NCBI GenBank assembly: GCA_023228085.1
Contig: JALOBW010000005.1
Location: forward strand, 1-64,000
Source of the DNA: a bacterium
GTDB taxonomy: Bacteria; Patescibacteriota; Minisyncoccia; Minisyncoccales; Minisyncoccaceae
Reading direction: 5' to 3'
Length of the DNA stretch: 64,000 nt
The notes beneath the pieces are model-generated. The model did no database searches, was not told the origin of the DNA, and saw nothing but the letters and a program-made list of their open reading frames with translations. Below, one piece after another: positions 45,007-53,600 of this stretch; the first letter of the stretch is position 1, and every line of letters begins with the position of its first letter. Made by a program: the position numbers and the translations under genes.

Positions 45007-45153
45007 TTAATCAACTTCTTTTCTAAGGTAATGCCAACACCCAACTACGAAAAATAATTCCCATCCATCATCAGCATATTCATTCAAAACTCTTGTCACG
45101 TGTTCGGCAGACCAGCTCCAAATTGAGACACATTTATATTTAAACTTTTTCAT
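45007..45153 (-). CDS. DUF4177-like small protein
   Basis: This 48-residue protein (MKKFKYKCVSIWSWSAEHV, then LNEYADDGWELFFVVGCWHY) matches the pattern of DUF4177: a short beta strand, helix, GWEL, beta strand. It is too short for typical gene callers. Function unknown. Confidence 0.7.
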   Translation of the reverse strand: MKKFKYKCVSIWSWSAEHVTRVLNEYADDGWELFFVVGCWHYLRKEVD

Positions 45154-45235
45154 AAGTACAATGATACTACTTTTATTTTTTTATTCAATACATATTAAGA
45201 ACCGCTGCATTATTTAAATCGTTCATAATTTTGTA

Positions 45236-46150
45236 TTATGGCTGCAATATATATTCTGAATCTCCATTAATAGAAATTATTACGTTCTTTACAGTTGAAA
45301 ACTGCTTTAGAGTTTCCTCAATTTGCTTTCTTATAAAACTTACTCTACATGAGCCACCAACACCCGTACCTAACTGTTCGCTAAAATCAATCTTAGCAAC
45401 ACCATCTTGAATTACAAGTTTATTTAATCTTACCCCACTATTGATTAAAGTTCTATATCCTTCTTTCGCTTCTTTTTCAGTGACACCTTTTAATAATTCT
45501 TCAATTGCTGCAGTAGCTATTGTTTTTGTGTTAGTGATATTTCTTTCAGTATAAAACACCTTCTCGCAAGTAACATCTTTATCTAAATTATCATTAGCAA
45601 AATAGACTTTTATTTTTGTTGCATTGCCATTCACATTAATTATCACAGGAATTCTGTAATAGATATCGTTCTCGGGTATCCCCGATGGGTTATCGTTTTT
45701 AAATACTAATACACCCTCCGTTTTCTCAGAAATACTAAAATCAAGCCTACATTCAAAAGGCACAAAATCATCAGTTAGGGAATCGCCAGTTGCCATAGCA
45801 ATACCACTCGCAATTAGATTGTTTTGTTTATCAACTAATTTAACAGGAAAAGATGCCTCAAAAAACCATTTTCCTCTCGCGCTTCCTCTTATGATTAGGG
45901 GAGAGTTTATTACCGTTCCATTAACTATTTCGTTAATTTTTATGGTAGGCTCTTCATTTATATTTTTTATTTCTTCCACGTAAATTTTCCCATCGAAAGA
46001 TTTACATTGCCTTGGATATGACTCCATTATAATGCCCGACTCACGAACACAATCGTCAAAGCTATGAATAATTGGTTTATCGTTTGATTTAAAAATAAAA
46101 AATCCAATTAATACACAAACTATTAATATAAATAAAAGTTTTTTGCTCAT
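45236..46150 (-). CDS. Secreted Gmad2 + GerMN domain protein
   Basis: The 304-residue protein has an N-terminal membrane anchor or signal (LLFILIVCVLIGFFIF). A short CPR-type cysteine module follows (FDDCVRESGIIMESYPRQCK). Next is a Gmad2 Ig-like domain (NSPLIIRGSARGKWFFEASF) and a C-terminal GerMN domain (KIKVYFANDNLDKD; TAAIEELLKGVTEKEAKEGY; AKIDFSEQLG). The pair is common in CPR and Gram-positive cell-surface proteins; the ligand is unknown. Confidence 0.88.
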   Translation of the reverse strand: MSKKLLFILIVCVLIGFFIFKSNDKPIIHSFDDCVRESGIIMESYPRQCKSFDGKIYVEEIKNINEEPTIKINEIVNGTVINSPLIIRGSARGKWFFEASFPVKLVDKQNNLIASGIAMATGDSLTDDFVPFECRLDFSISEKTEGVLVFKNDNPSGIPENDIYYRIPVIINVNGNATKIKVYFANDNLDKDVTCEKVFYTERNITNTKTIATAAIEELLKGVTEKEAKEGYRTLINSGVRLNKLVIQDGVAKIDFSEQLGTGVGGSCRVSFIRKQIEETLKQFSTVKNVIISINGDSEYILQP

Positions 46151-46196
46151 ACGAAAATACTTATTCTTATTAGGTCTAATTATACCATAAATAACA

Positions 46197-46218
46197 AAAA
46201 GGCGTATTCACGCCTTTT
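46197..46218 (-). terminator. Terminator downstream of the cysteine-repeat protein gene
   Basis: AAAAGGCG (46197-46204) pairs with CGCCTTTT (46211-46218), followed on the minus strand by TGTTATTT. Confidence 0.8.
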
Positions 46219-46219
46219 G

Positions 46220-46744
46220 CTAATTTTTAAAGCTAGACTTACAAGCATTTTTATCTCGTTCGTTTTTTATATTATCACAAACCGCTATGTCATTCTTTGC
46301 CCTTGCAATTGTTGCAAAACAATCATCCCTATCAACTTCATTTTGTATCTTAGGACAATTAAAAAGATCTGGCTTAAATCTATTTATATTTAGGTAGCAT
46401 GCATCTCTAGCCTCAATTGTTTCAACCTGCTCACAAAGGATTGAATCTCTTTTCCCTATAGCAAAGCACAAGTTTTTTACCAAGTTTTTATTCATCTTTT
46501 CGCAAACAGACGAATTTTCATAATGTAAGGCAAAATTAAAATAGCAAGTATCTCTGGTAATTTCATCGCCTATACTTTCACAAAATACAGGATTTCTAAA
46601 AATACTAGCCATATTCATTAAAGTTGCATTTTTAAAAAACAATATACATATCAATAACAAGACTATCAAAATAATAGCCACTCCTAAAAAATATTTATTC
46701 CTAAGCAATCTTCCAAATTTAATCATTAATGTTTTTAAGCTCAT
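46220..46744 (-). CDS. Membrane-anchored cysteine-repeat protein
   Basis: The 174-residue protein has one transmembrane helix (FLGVAIILIVLLLICILF) and then about five short repeats of the form C-x(4-5)-I...RD-x-C (CESIGDEITRDTCYFNFA; CEQVETIEARDACYLNI; CPKIQNEVDRDDCFATIA; CDNIKNERDKNACKSSF). Paired cysteines suggest disulfide-linked helical hairpins outside the membrane. I know the pattern only as a hypothetical CPR family. Confidence 0.75.
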   Translation of the reverse strand: MSLKTLMIKFGRLLRNKYFLGVAIILIVLLLICILFFKNATLMNMASIFRNPVFCESIGDEITRDTCYFNFALHYENSSVCEKMNKNLVKNLCFAIGKRDSILCEQVETIEARDACYLNINRFKPDLFNCPKIQNEVDRDDCFATIARAKNDIAVCDNIKNERDKNACKSSFKN

Positions 46745-46854
46745 TTCTTTTCAAAATTATAATACCTGTAAAAAAAGAGCATAATTAAATGCTCAATTCA
46801 AATTATCCAATAACAAAAGATTACCAACTAAAGACATAAAAGTCAATAAAGCTG

Positions 46855-46936
46855 TGGATGTGATGGGAGTCGAACCCATATGAATTACTTCATACGCACC
46901 TGAAACGTACGCGTCTGCCAATTCCGCCACACATCC
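46855..46936 (-). tRNA. tRNA-Leu (CAG)
   Basis: An 82-nt class II tRNA with acceptor GGATGTG/CACATCC and discriminator A. The anticodon loop is TTCAGGT (CAG). A variable arm is GAAGTAATTC-like, and the T-arm is ATGGG-TTCGACT-CCCAT. CCA is not encoded. Confidence 0.95.
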
Positions 46937-46950
46937 AATAATTTAAAATG

Positions 46951-47062
46951 AGCGGGAGACGGGATTCTCATCGCATATCCGCCTACTGGCGGATTGCTCC
47001 GACCTGGCTCAGCCTCAGACAGGCTTCCGCCTTCAAATCCCGTCTTTCCTTTTCTAATTTTG
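46951..47062 (-). mobile_element. tRNA-Gly-associated structured element (E2)
   Basis: Directly after tRNA-Gly(CCC) lies a second copy of the tRNA 3' end (46951-46967, AATCCCGTCTCCCGC on the minus strand). It pairs perfectly with the acceptor GCGGGAG, whereas the copy in the tRNA reads CTCTCGC with a G-U pair. Between them is the core (46973-47034): GGCGGA, hairpin AGCCT-GTCTG-AGGCT, GAGCCAGG, and a 10-bp hairpin with AGTA loop and one bulged A. Positions 47032-47045 are the exact complement of the tRNA T-arm at 47069-47082 (14 nt). Same fold as E1 and E3. Confidence 0.7.
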
Positions 47063-47135
47063 AGCGAGAGACGGGATTTGAACCCGCGGTCTTCTGCTTG
47101 GGAAGCAGACGCTCTGCCAACTGAGCTACTCCCGC
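47063..47135 (-). tRNA. tRNA-Gly (CCC)
   Basis: A 73-nt tRNA with acceptor GCGGGAG/CTCTCGC (one G-U pair), D-arm AGCTCAGTTGGCAGAGC, anticodon loop TTCCCAA (CCC), T-arm GCGGG-TTCAAAT-CCCGT and discriminator T. The 3' end appears to have been supplied by element E2. Confidence 0.93.
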
Positions 47136-47171
47136 ATAATAAACAACTGCATGACTCACACAATATTTAAA

Positions 47172-47321
47172 GCGACGGGATTTTTGCAAAATATTTTCCT
47201 GCTGGAAAATTTTAGCAACCCGACTCGGACTCAGTCAGTCCTCCGTCCTTTATTCTAAAAGAATAAAGCCCGCGGTCTTCTGCTTGGGAAGCAGACGCTC
47301 TGCCAACTGAGCTACTCCCGC
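47172..47321 (-). pseudogene. Disrupted tRNA-Gly (CCC) with inserted element E3
   Basis: The first 53 nt (47321-47269) are identical to the intact tRNA-Gly through GACCGCGGG. At that point an ~83-nt insert begins (47268-47186), after which a remnant ATCCCGTCGC resumes (47181-47172). The insert shows the same fold as E1 and E2: self-complementary arms CTTTATTC/GAATAAAG, GGACGGA, hairpin GGACT-GACTG-AGTCC, GAGTCGGG, and a hairpin with AGCA loop and one bulged A. The rejoined 3' end cannot pair with the acceptor, so this tRNA looks dead. Confidence 0.75.
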
Positions 47322-47355
47322 ATAAATATTACGCTATCTAAAAAATCAAAATATG

Positions 47356-47429
47356 TGGGCGTTACAAGACTCGGACTTGTGACCTCTGCGATGTGAACGC
47401 AACGCTCTAGCCAGCTGAGCTAAACGCCC
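47356..47429 (-). tRNA. tRNA-Val (CAC)
   Basis: A 74-nt tRNA with acceptor GGGCGTT/AACGCCC, D-arm AGCTCAGCTGGCTAGAGC, anticodon stem TTGCG/CGCAG with loop TTCACAT (CAC), T-arm ACAAG-TCCGAGT-CTTGT and discriminator A. Confidence 0.94.
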
Positions 47430-47439
47430 CTATTTTTTT

Positions 47440-47593
47440 CAATAAAAGCGCCCATAGAGACGCTTGTATGGTCCTATATTATTAGAAAGTCCCTAACCAC
47501 TTTTAAAGTGGGCACCGATTTCAACTGCCACAACAGTTGAAAAAGTAAGGCTCCCTATATAAATTTGTTAGGAAATTTAAAATATAGGACCAT
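47440..47593 (-). ncRNA. Structured small RNA with 6S-RNA-like architecture
   Basis: A 13-bp closing stem (ATGGTCCTATATT at 47468-47480 with its complement at 47581-47593) encloses CCTAA/TTAGG and then an AU-rich bubble strand. An apical arm follows: GGGAGCC/GGTGCCC and TTTCAACTG/CAGTTGAAA (47519-47542). A small hairpin CCACTTT-T-AAAGTGG (47497-47511) lies on the 3' side of the bubble. This closing stem - bubble with 3'-strand hairpin - apical stem plan is that of 6S RNA. The promoter puts the start at the first base of the stem. A terminator hairpin (AAGCG/CGCTT core, 47446-47465) ends it. Shorter than E. coli 6S (~130-150 nt); identity is inferred. Confidence 0.55.
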
Positions 47594-47597
47594 CTAT

Positions 47598-47626
47598 TTT
47601 ATAACATTCTTTAACCTTTCTGTTAA
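47598..47626 (-). promoter_or_regulatory. Promoter of the structured small RNA
   Basis: TTAACA (47626-47621) and TATAAA (47603-47598) are separated by 17 nt on the minus strand. The predicted start at ~47592 coincides with the first base of the RNA's closing stem. Confidence 0.65.
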
Positions 47627-47631
47627 TAGGT

Positions 47632-48504
47632 CTATTCACCTAATTTTTGATAAACAATTCCATAATTTTTTCCGTCCGAATATATAGTTATGTCTCCCTT
47701 CATATCAGTCCTGATAATCTTTGCACCCACATTACTTATCCTTTCTATTGTACCAGAATCAGGATGTCCATAATTGTTTTTTCCCACACTTATTACTGCT
47801 ATCTTAGGAGAAACAGACTTTAAAAATTCATCCGAAGATCCATATTTGGACCCATGATGCGAAACCTTTAATATATCTGCTTTTAAATTTTCACCTATTA
47901 GCTTTTTTTCTTCATTAAAAGAAATATCACCCGTAAATAGAAAACAGGTTTCTAAATAGCAAAGTCTTACTACTAAAGAATCTTCATTAGAATTTTTATC
48001 TTTATCATCTTTAATTTCTTCTGGCAATAAAAAATCCAAAGATAAGTTCTCAGCTATTATCTTTTTCCCTTTTTTCACCAATACCTCATTCGCCCTATTT
48101 TCTATCACTTCTCTTTTAATCAATTTTTTCCAATTACTAAGTTTTTCTTCACTTCCTTCTTTTCCTTTTCCGGTCCACAGTACATTTTTTATTTTGTATT
48201 TCTCAATTACGCCGAATAATCCATTCATATGATCTGAATCAAGATGGGTTAATACAACAGCATCAATTTGCTTGTCCCAAAATGGAACTATTTTTGATAT
48301 TTTGCTGGCAACCAAATTATAATCAGCACCTCCATCAATTATTATCTGTTCTTTTTCGGGAGTTTCTATAAAAATTGCATCCCCCTGACCAACATTAAAA
48401 AAGACAACCTTAAAAAGGTTATCTTTTTCCAAAAATAAATACGACCAACTAATAACATTACATACAATAAGAATAACCATCACAATATAAGCTATTCTCT
48501 TCAT
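47632..48504 (-). CDS. ComEC/Rec2-like metallo-beta-lactamase-fold hydrolase
   Basis: The 290-residue protein has an N-terminal membrane or signal helix (AYIVMVILIVCNVISWSYLF). An MBL domain of the ComEC C-terminal type follows: FNVGQGDAIFIETPEKEQI, IDGG, the zinc motif THLDSDHMNG, LFTGDISF, and VSHHGSKYGSS. In full ComEC this domain digests the non-transported DNA strand. Here it is a stand-alone protein without the channel, as in many CPR. Its start overlaps nothing; DUF1858 precedes it by 3 bp. Confidence 0.9.
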   Translation of the reverse strand: MKRIAYIVMVILIVCNVISWSYLFLEKDNLFKVVFFNVGQGDAIFIETPEKEQIIIDGGADYNLVASKISKIVPFWDKQIDAVVLTHLDSDHMNGLFGVIEKYKIKNVLWTGKGKEGSEEKLSNWKKLIKREVIENRANEVLVKKGKKIIAENLSLDFLLPEEIKDDKDKNSNEDSLVVRLCYLETCFLFTGDISFNEEKKLIGENLKADILKVSHHGSKYGSSDEFLKSVSPKIAVISVGKNNYGHPDSGTIERISNVGAKIIRTDMKGDITIYSDGKNYGIVYQKLGE

Positions 48505-48507
48505 TTT

Positions 48508-48717
48508 TTATTTTGTTTCAGTCAATTTATTTAATTCGCTAAGTAATTTTTCGCAATCAATGTCGTATCTCTCGCATATAAAACCGATATTTAATTCTGA
48601 CAATTCATATCTTGCGTAAGGACAAGAAAGACAAGGAACTTCATAATTTAATAATATTTCTTCTGCTCCTTTTATTTCCAATATTATATCAAGCTTTGTT
48701 TCTTTTGTTATTTTCAT
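48508..48717 (-). CDS. DUF1858-type small CxxC protein
   Basis: The 69-residue protein has an N-terminal TKLDIILEIKGAEEILLNY and the CLSCPYA motif typical of DUF1858 (redox-disulfide, hybrid-cluster-protein-associated) domains. It lies 3 bp upstream of the ComEC-like gene, likely coexpressed. A redox or sulfur role is inferred from the family only. Confidence 0.75.
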   Translation of the reverse strand: MKITKETKLDIILEIKGAEEILLNYEVPCLSCPYARYELSELNIGFICERYDIDCEKLLSELNKLTETK

Positions 48718-48767
48718 ATTTTTATCAATAAAATCATACTACGCCCAAAATCAATTAATGTAAATAC

Positions 48768-48794
48768 AAACGACTCACTTAAAGCGAGCCGTTT
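48768..48794 (-). terminator. Terminator of the ferredoxin gene
   Basis: A 12-bp stem with two G-U pairs (48768-48779 with 48783-48794) and a 3-nt loop; the tail is only moderately T-rich. Confidence 0.65.
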
Positions 48795-48803
48795 AATATC
48801 AAT

Positions 48804-48995
48804 CTATATTGCCTTTCCCTCGTCCTCTTCTACAATTGCACCATATGGACATAAATCTGTTCCTCCGCACTCTTCAACTTCGGCATTTGATAATACAGTA
48901 GCTCTCCCATCGCTGCCCATCCCCATTCCGTTTGGACAAGCTAGGTTGCAACTACCACATCCAATGCATTTTTCTTTATCAACAGTATATTCCAT
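48804..48995 (-). CDS. [4Fe-4S] ferredoxin
   Basis: The 63-residue electron carrier has ligands C10, C13, C16 (EKCIGCGSCNLACPNG) and the C-terminal cysteine of DLCPYGAIVEED. Two further cysteines (LAC and VEECGG) could form a disulfide, as in single-cluster ferredoxins. It is followed by a terminator. Its redox partner is not identifiable here. Confidence 0.93.
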   Translation of the reverse strand: MEYTVDKEKCIGCGSCNLACPNGMGMGSDGRATVLSNAEVEECGGTDLCPYGAIVEEDEGKAI

Positions 48996-49017
48996 TTATA
49001 TATTTTTGAATTAAAAA

Positions 49018-49497
49018 TTATTTATTTATACGTGATTTTTCAATAATATTTTCGGCAATCTCTTTTGATTCAAATCCAGTAATTTTTACCCACTTACCAG
49101 ATTCAAGTCTTTTATATGTCTCAAAAAATTCTTGAATCACTTTTTTGTAGTGTTCTCCGACATCAGAAATATCTTGTATTTCTTTAAATCTAGGGTCAAT
49201 CTTATCGTCTGGCACAGCAATTATCTTATAATCAAGACCAGCTTCATCTTCCATATTAAGCATTCCTATTATTCTGCAAGGAATTGTACATCCGGGGAAG
49301 GTTGGACTCTCGGACAAAACAACTACATCTAATGGATCACCATCGTCAGCTAATGTGTTTTCAATAAAACCATATTCAAATGGCCAATAGACAGCAGAAT
49401 GCAAAGTTCTATCAAGCATTATTCTGTTTGTTTCTTTGTCTAATTCGTATTTATTGTGACTGCCTTTTGGATTCTCAATAAAAATATTAACCTTCAT
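49018..49497 (-). CDS. ppa: Inorganic pyrophosphatase, family I
   Basis: The 159-residue soluble enzyme hydrolyses PPi to drive biosynthesis. Signatures are ENPKGSHNKYELDKETNRI, the metal site DDGDPLDVVVLSE, and YKIIAVPDDKIDP. Full length for the family. Confidence 0.97.
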   Translation of the reverse strand: MKVNIFIENPKGSHNKYELDKETNRIMLDRTLHSAVYWPFEYGFIENTLADDGDPLDVVVLSESPTFPGCTIPCRIIGMLNMEDEAGLDYKIIAVPDDKIDPRFKEIQDISDVGEHYKKVIQEFFETYKRLESGKWVKITGFESKEIAENIIEKSRINK

Positions 49498-49577
49498 TTT
49501 CGTTTATCGTTTTATTATTATAGATTAAATTTACCCTAAAACACAATATACTTCAAGCTAAAAATTCGCTAGTAAAA

Positions 49578-50585
49578 TTACTCCGCTTTTCTTTCTCTAG
49601 TCATAAGATCTATCATTGCTTGTTTGGGATTTTTATTTTTATAAAGGATATTATAAACCTGTTCGGTTATTGGCATTTCTACTTTATATTTTTTACTCAA
49701 TTCATATATTGCTTCAGCTGTTGTTGCACCTTCTATTATCGCTGAGGTTGATTTTACAATATCGTTCATTTTTTCTCCTTTTCCTATTCTCTCTCCAAAT
49801 GTTCTATTTCTACTATCAGGACTTATGCAAGTAGTTGAAAGATCTCCTAATCCAGCGAGTCCAGAAAAAGTTTTCTTCTTCGCGCCCATTACTTGCCCCA
49901 ACCTTTGGATTTCTACAATTCCTCTAGATAATATAGCAGCCTTCGCATTAGAGCCAAAACCAAGTCCATCAGAAATTCCCGCAACAACTGCAATTATATT
50001 CTTAAGAGGTCCTCCCATTTCAACACCAATTACATCGCTACTTGTATATACACGAAAATATTCATTTGAAAAAATTTCTTGCAACTCTTTAGCTATTTTT
50101 TTACTTTTTGAAGCAGCAACTATTAAAGCTGGTAATTCTTTTGCCACTTCAATTGCAATAGTAGGACCAGAGAGTACAGCTGTATTAATTTTACCCAATT
50201 CTTCTTTTAACACCTCTGTCATTCTCATTAAGGTTTTTTGTTCTATTCCTTTTGAGACATTTACAAAAACCTTTCCCTTCAAGGAAATTTCTAGATTTTT
50301 CACCTTTTTTGCAATATCTCTAAAAAATTTAGAAGGAATAGCAAAAATTACTATATCACCAAATTCAATAGCTTTTCCAATATCTTTTTCAAATACAACA
50401 CCTTCTGGAATTTTGATTCCGGGCATATATACCCTATTTATTAATGTTTTATCTAGTTCATCTAAATAATCAGGAAAGGCACTCCATACAACCACACTGT
50501 GTCCGTTTTTCTTAGCAAGTCCAGCAAGAGTTGTCGCCCACGCTCCATCACCCAAAACGGTTATGTTTTTTTGCGTAGTTTTCAT
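49578..50585 (-). CDS. gpsA: NAD(P)-dependent glycerol-3-phosphate dehydrogenase
   Basis: About 335 residues when started at MKTTQKNITVLGDGAW (50585); an upstream TTG-type extension to 50639 is not supported. It has a Rossmann nucleotide motif VLGDGAWATTLAG. Catalytic segments are SKGIEQKT, SGPTIAIEVA, GPLKNIIAVVAGISDGLGFG and GLGDLSTTC. It makes sn-glycerol-3-phosphate for phospholipids. The uvrD-like stop lies about 17 bp upstream of its start. Confidence 0.96.
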   Translation of the reverse strand: MKTTQKNITVLGDGAWATTLAGLAKKNGHSVVVWSAFPDYLDELDKTLINRVYMPGIKIPEGVVFEKDIGKAIEFGDIVIFAIPSKFFRDIAKKVKNLEISLKGKVFVNVSKGIEQKTLMRMTEVLKEELGKINTAVLSGPTIAIEVAKELPALIVAASKSKKIAKELQEIFSNEYFRVYTSSDVIGVEMGGPLKNIIAVVAGISDGLGFGSNAKAAILSRGIVEIQRLGQVMGAKKKTFSGLAGLGDLSTTCISPDSRNRTFGERIGKGEKMNDIVKSTSAIIEGATTAEAIYELSKKYKVEMPITEQVYNILYKNKNPKQAMIDLMTRERKAE

Positions 50586-50601
50586 ATTATTTTTTGATTT
50601 C

Positions 50602-53600
50602 TTACAATTTTTTATGAGAACAAATATTTTTAAAGTCACAGAACTGACAATGCCATCCAGCTGTCGGCTTAAAACTACTTCTCTTTATTTTATTTATTAT
50701 ATCAGCAATTTTCTTTTCTGTTTTCTCTTCATCCCCATTTTTCGGCTCAAATGAAAATTTAGAGCCGTTTTCCACATAAAAAAACGTTAGTTTTTTTACT
50801 TCCAAATTAAAAATTCTTCTAGCAGCTAAATAGTATATTAAAAGTTGAAATTTTTCATCGGTTCCCAAACTAGTTTTTGGATTTCCTGTTTTATAATCCA
50901 TAATCTCAACCCCGCCACCTATATTATCAATTCTATCTATTGCCCCAATAACGCTATTTCCATTTATTTTTAAAGAAAAAGTTTTTTCAAGAGCTGGCAA
51001 TCCATCAAAAGTAAATATTTCTGGTTTTTTACTTATAAAATCCTCGTAAAAATTAGCTATTATTCTTTTTCCATTTTCAAAAAACATTTCTTGTTCCCGC
51101 TTATCTTCATACCAATCGTTAATCCATTCGGATTTATATATTGCAAGCAGCTCTTCTATAGAAGGACATTTGCCATTATAGTAATTAGCAACAAACTTAT
51201 GTAAAGAGTTATGTATACTTTTTCCAAAACTAAAATTTGACTTACCCTTTGTGGGTATTTTTAGAATATGCATAAACTTGTATTGCAAGGGGCAATTTTC
51301 AAATGAAGCTAATTGAGAAAAAGAAAAGTGATCTGGCAGAAATTTTTTAACATTATTATTCCCTTTTGTTTCATTTGATTCCAATTTAAAACAAAAATTT
51401 TTCCCATAGGAATTTCCTCCTATTTTAGTCAGTTTTTGCTTCTCAAGAACATCTTCACTAATAAGCTTGCTCTCTAGTAAAAATCTTGAAGGTTTTTTTA
51501 ATATCTTTCCGCCATAATCTGATGCCCATGTAAGGTATAATCCTTTTTTGGCTCTAGTTAATCCAACATAAAATAATCTCCTCTCTTCTTGTAAGTGAGT
51601 ATCTCCTTCTGGTAATACCTCTTTAATTAATTTTTCTGGTATTTCTATTGGCTCTTTTCTTTGGTCAGAAGGAAACTTTCTATGAACTAGATTTGTCAAA
51701 AAAACATATTCAAACTCAAGTCCCTTTGCCGAATGGACTGTCATTATCTTTACAGAATCAAAGGAATCATCAAGGCTTATCTTAAAATTTCCCTCTTCTC
51801 CAGAATCTAATTCCATTTGCATTTGTTCTACAAATGCAATTAATTTTGCATCAATGTGAGTATTTTCAAAATCTTTTATTCTTTCGTAAAACTGATATAT
51901 TACTTCCCAATTATGAAGATTTTCTTCCGTTGCCGCCGCTAAGCATCTAGAATAACCTAGATCTTCCAACATATTTACAAAAACTTCTGCAACATTTTTT
52001 TCTCTAGACAATCTATAATGCTTTCTAATATACAATATCAAATCTTCAAGATTCTTTCTGTCATCTCTCGCCATTTGTGATAATAATTCTTCCTGTTGTA
52101 TCGTTTCAAAAACCGGTAATCCCTTTTTATTACTATATTGAGTAATTTTTGCGACATCTTCGGGAGAAAAATCGAGTGGCAGCATTCTTAATATTCTATA
52201 AAAACTACTTGAATCATAAAAATCAATCAAGACTCTAAAATACGAAATCATATCCAAAATTAAAGGGTGTGTATAAAGCCCTTTTGACGAATAAAACTGA
52301 TAAGGCATTCCGGCTCTATCAAGTGCCCTACTAAAACTATTGGCAGATTCATTTGTTCGTGTAAGTATCGCAAAATCAGAAAAAGTCACTGTATTATCAA
52401 TCTCTTTTATTTCCCATATCTTACTTACAACTCCCGTTATTTCCTCATCTGCTGTTTCAAAACTAAGCAATTCAATATCTCCCTCTTTTTTATTTGGACT
52501 TATTAATCGCTTATCAATTTTTTTAAAACTAGACAAATCAACGCCTCTTTCTTTAGCTCGCTGTTTTATTTCGTTAATTTCGTTAAGTTGATATTCTAAT
52601 CTGTTTGGATTATTATACTGAATAAAATTATATGCCAAATCAAGTATATTTTGGGGAGAGCGATAATTTTTTATTAATACAACATCTTCCGACTCTGGAT
52701 AATCTCTTTTAAATCTTAAGACATTATTAAAAGATGCCCCTTGAAAAGAAAATATACTTTGATCGTCGTCTGCGAATACGTTTATGTTATTTTTTGGATA
52801 AGCAATCTTTTTAATCAATTCGTACTGAACCCAATTAGTATCCTGAAATTCATCCACTAATACATACTTAAATTGCTTTCTAAATTTTGCAAGTATCTCA
52901 GGTTTTTTCTCCAAAAGTTTTATTGCATAATTTATCAAATCGCCAAAATCTAGACAACTATTATCTAGTAATAATTGCTGATATGTTTCATACGCCATGG
53001 CAAGTTCTTCTATTCTTGCTCTTTCAACTAATCTTAGATCATCTTCTATTAATTCTACTTCCTTCTCTTCCGTCTTCCTCTTTTTTTTCGCTGCAACAAA
53101 AATGCTATCCATATCATTTTTCAATGACTCGGCATAATCTCTATAATTTTCAGGATAAATTCCTTCGGTTTTGCAATGATTAAAATGAGAAATCAACGCA
53201 TGAATAAACTTTGTTGGATTTCCTAGCGGTCTATATTCTTTTAAAAAACCAAACTTATGAAAGTTTTGCCTCATAAGTATCCAACTTCCAGTTTGTTCTA
53301 ATAATTTGTAGTCAGTTGGTATTCCTATACCCAAACCATAGTTTTTCAATATTTTATCTGCAAAAGAATGAAAGGTTGATATCCAGAAATCATAATAACC
53401 AAAAGGCAACATAGATTCTACCCTATCCTGCATTTCTTGAGCTGCTTTTTCAGTAAAAGTCAAAGCCAGTATTTCTTCTGGCTTAATATTTTTTCTTTCT
53501 ATTAGATTAATAATTCTACTTGTTAGAACTGTCGTTTTTCCTGTTCCTGCCCCAGCCACAACCATCAATGGTCCTTCACCAAAAATCGCTGCCTTTTTTT

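Noticed and set aside
46885..47189. Open frames across the tRNA cluster (LSEAEPGRSNPPVGGY and similar)
   Set aside because: They run through tRNA-Gly and element E2 and are explained by the RNA genes.
42099..47268. Group I intron interpretation of the tRNA elements
   Set aside because: The guide pairing resembles P1, but the elements are only ~85-145 nt and lack the P3-P8 core and P7 guanosine site, so a standard group I intron does not fit.
47440..47593. M-box (magnesium) riboswitch for the structured RNA
   Set aside because: Fragments such as GTAAGGCTCCCTATAT and GAGACGC look similar, but their order is reversed and no downstream transporter gene exists.
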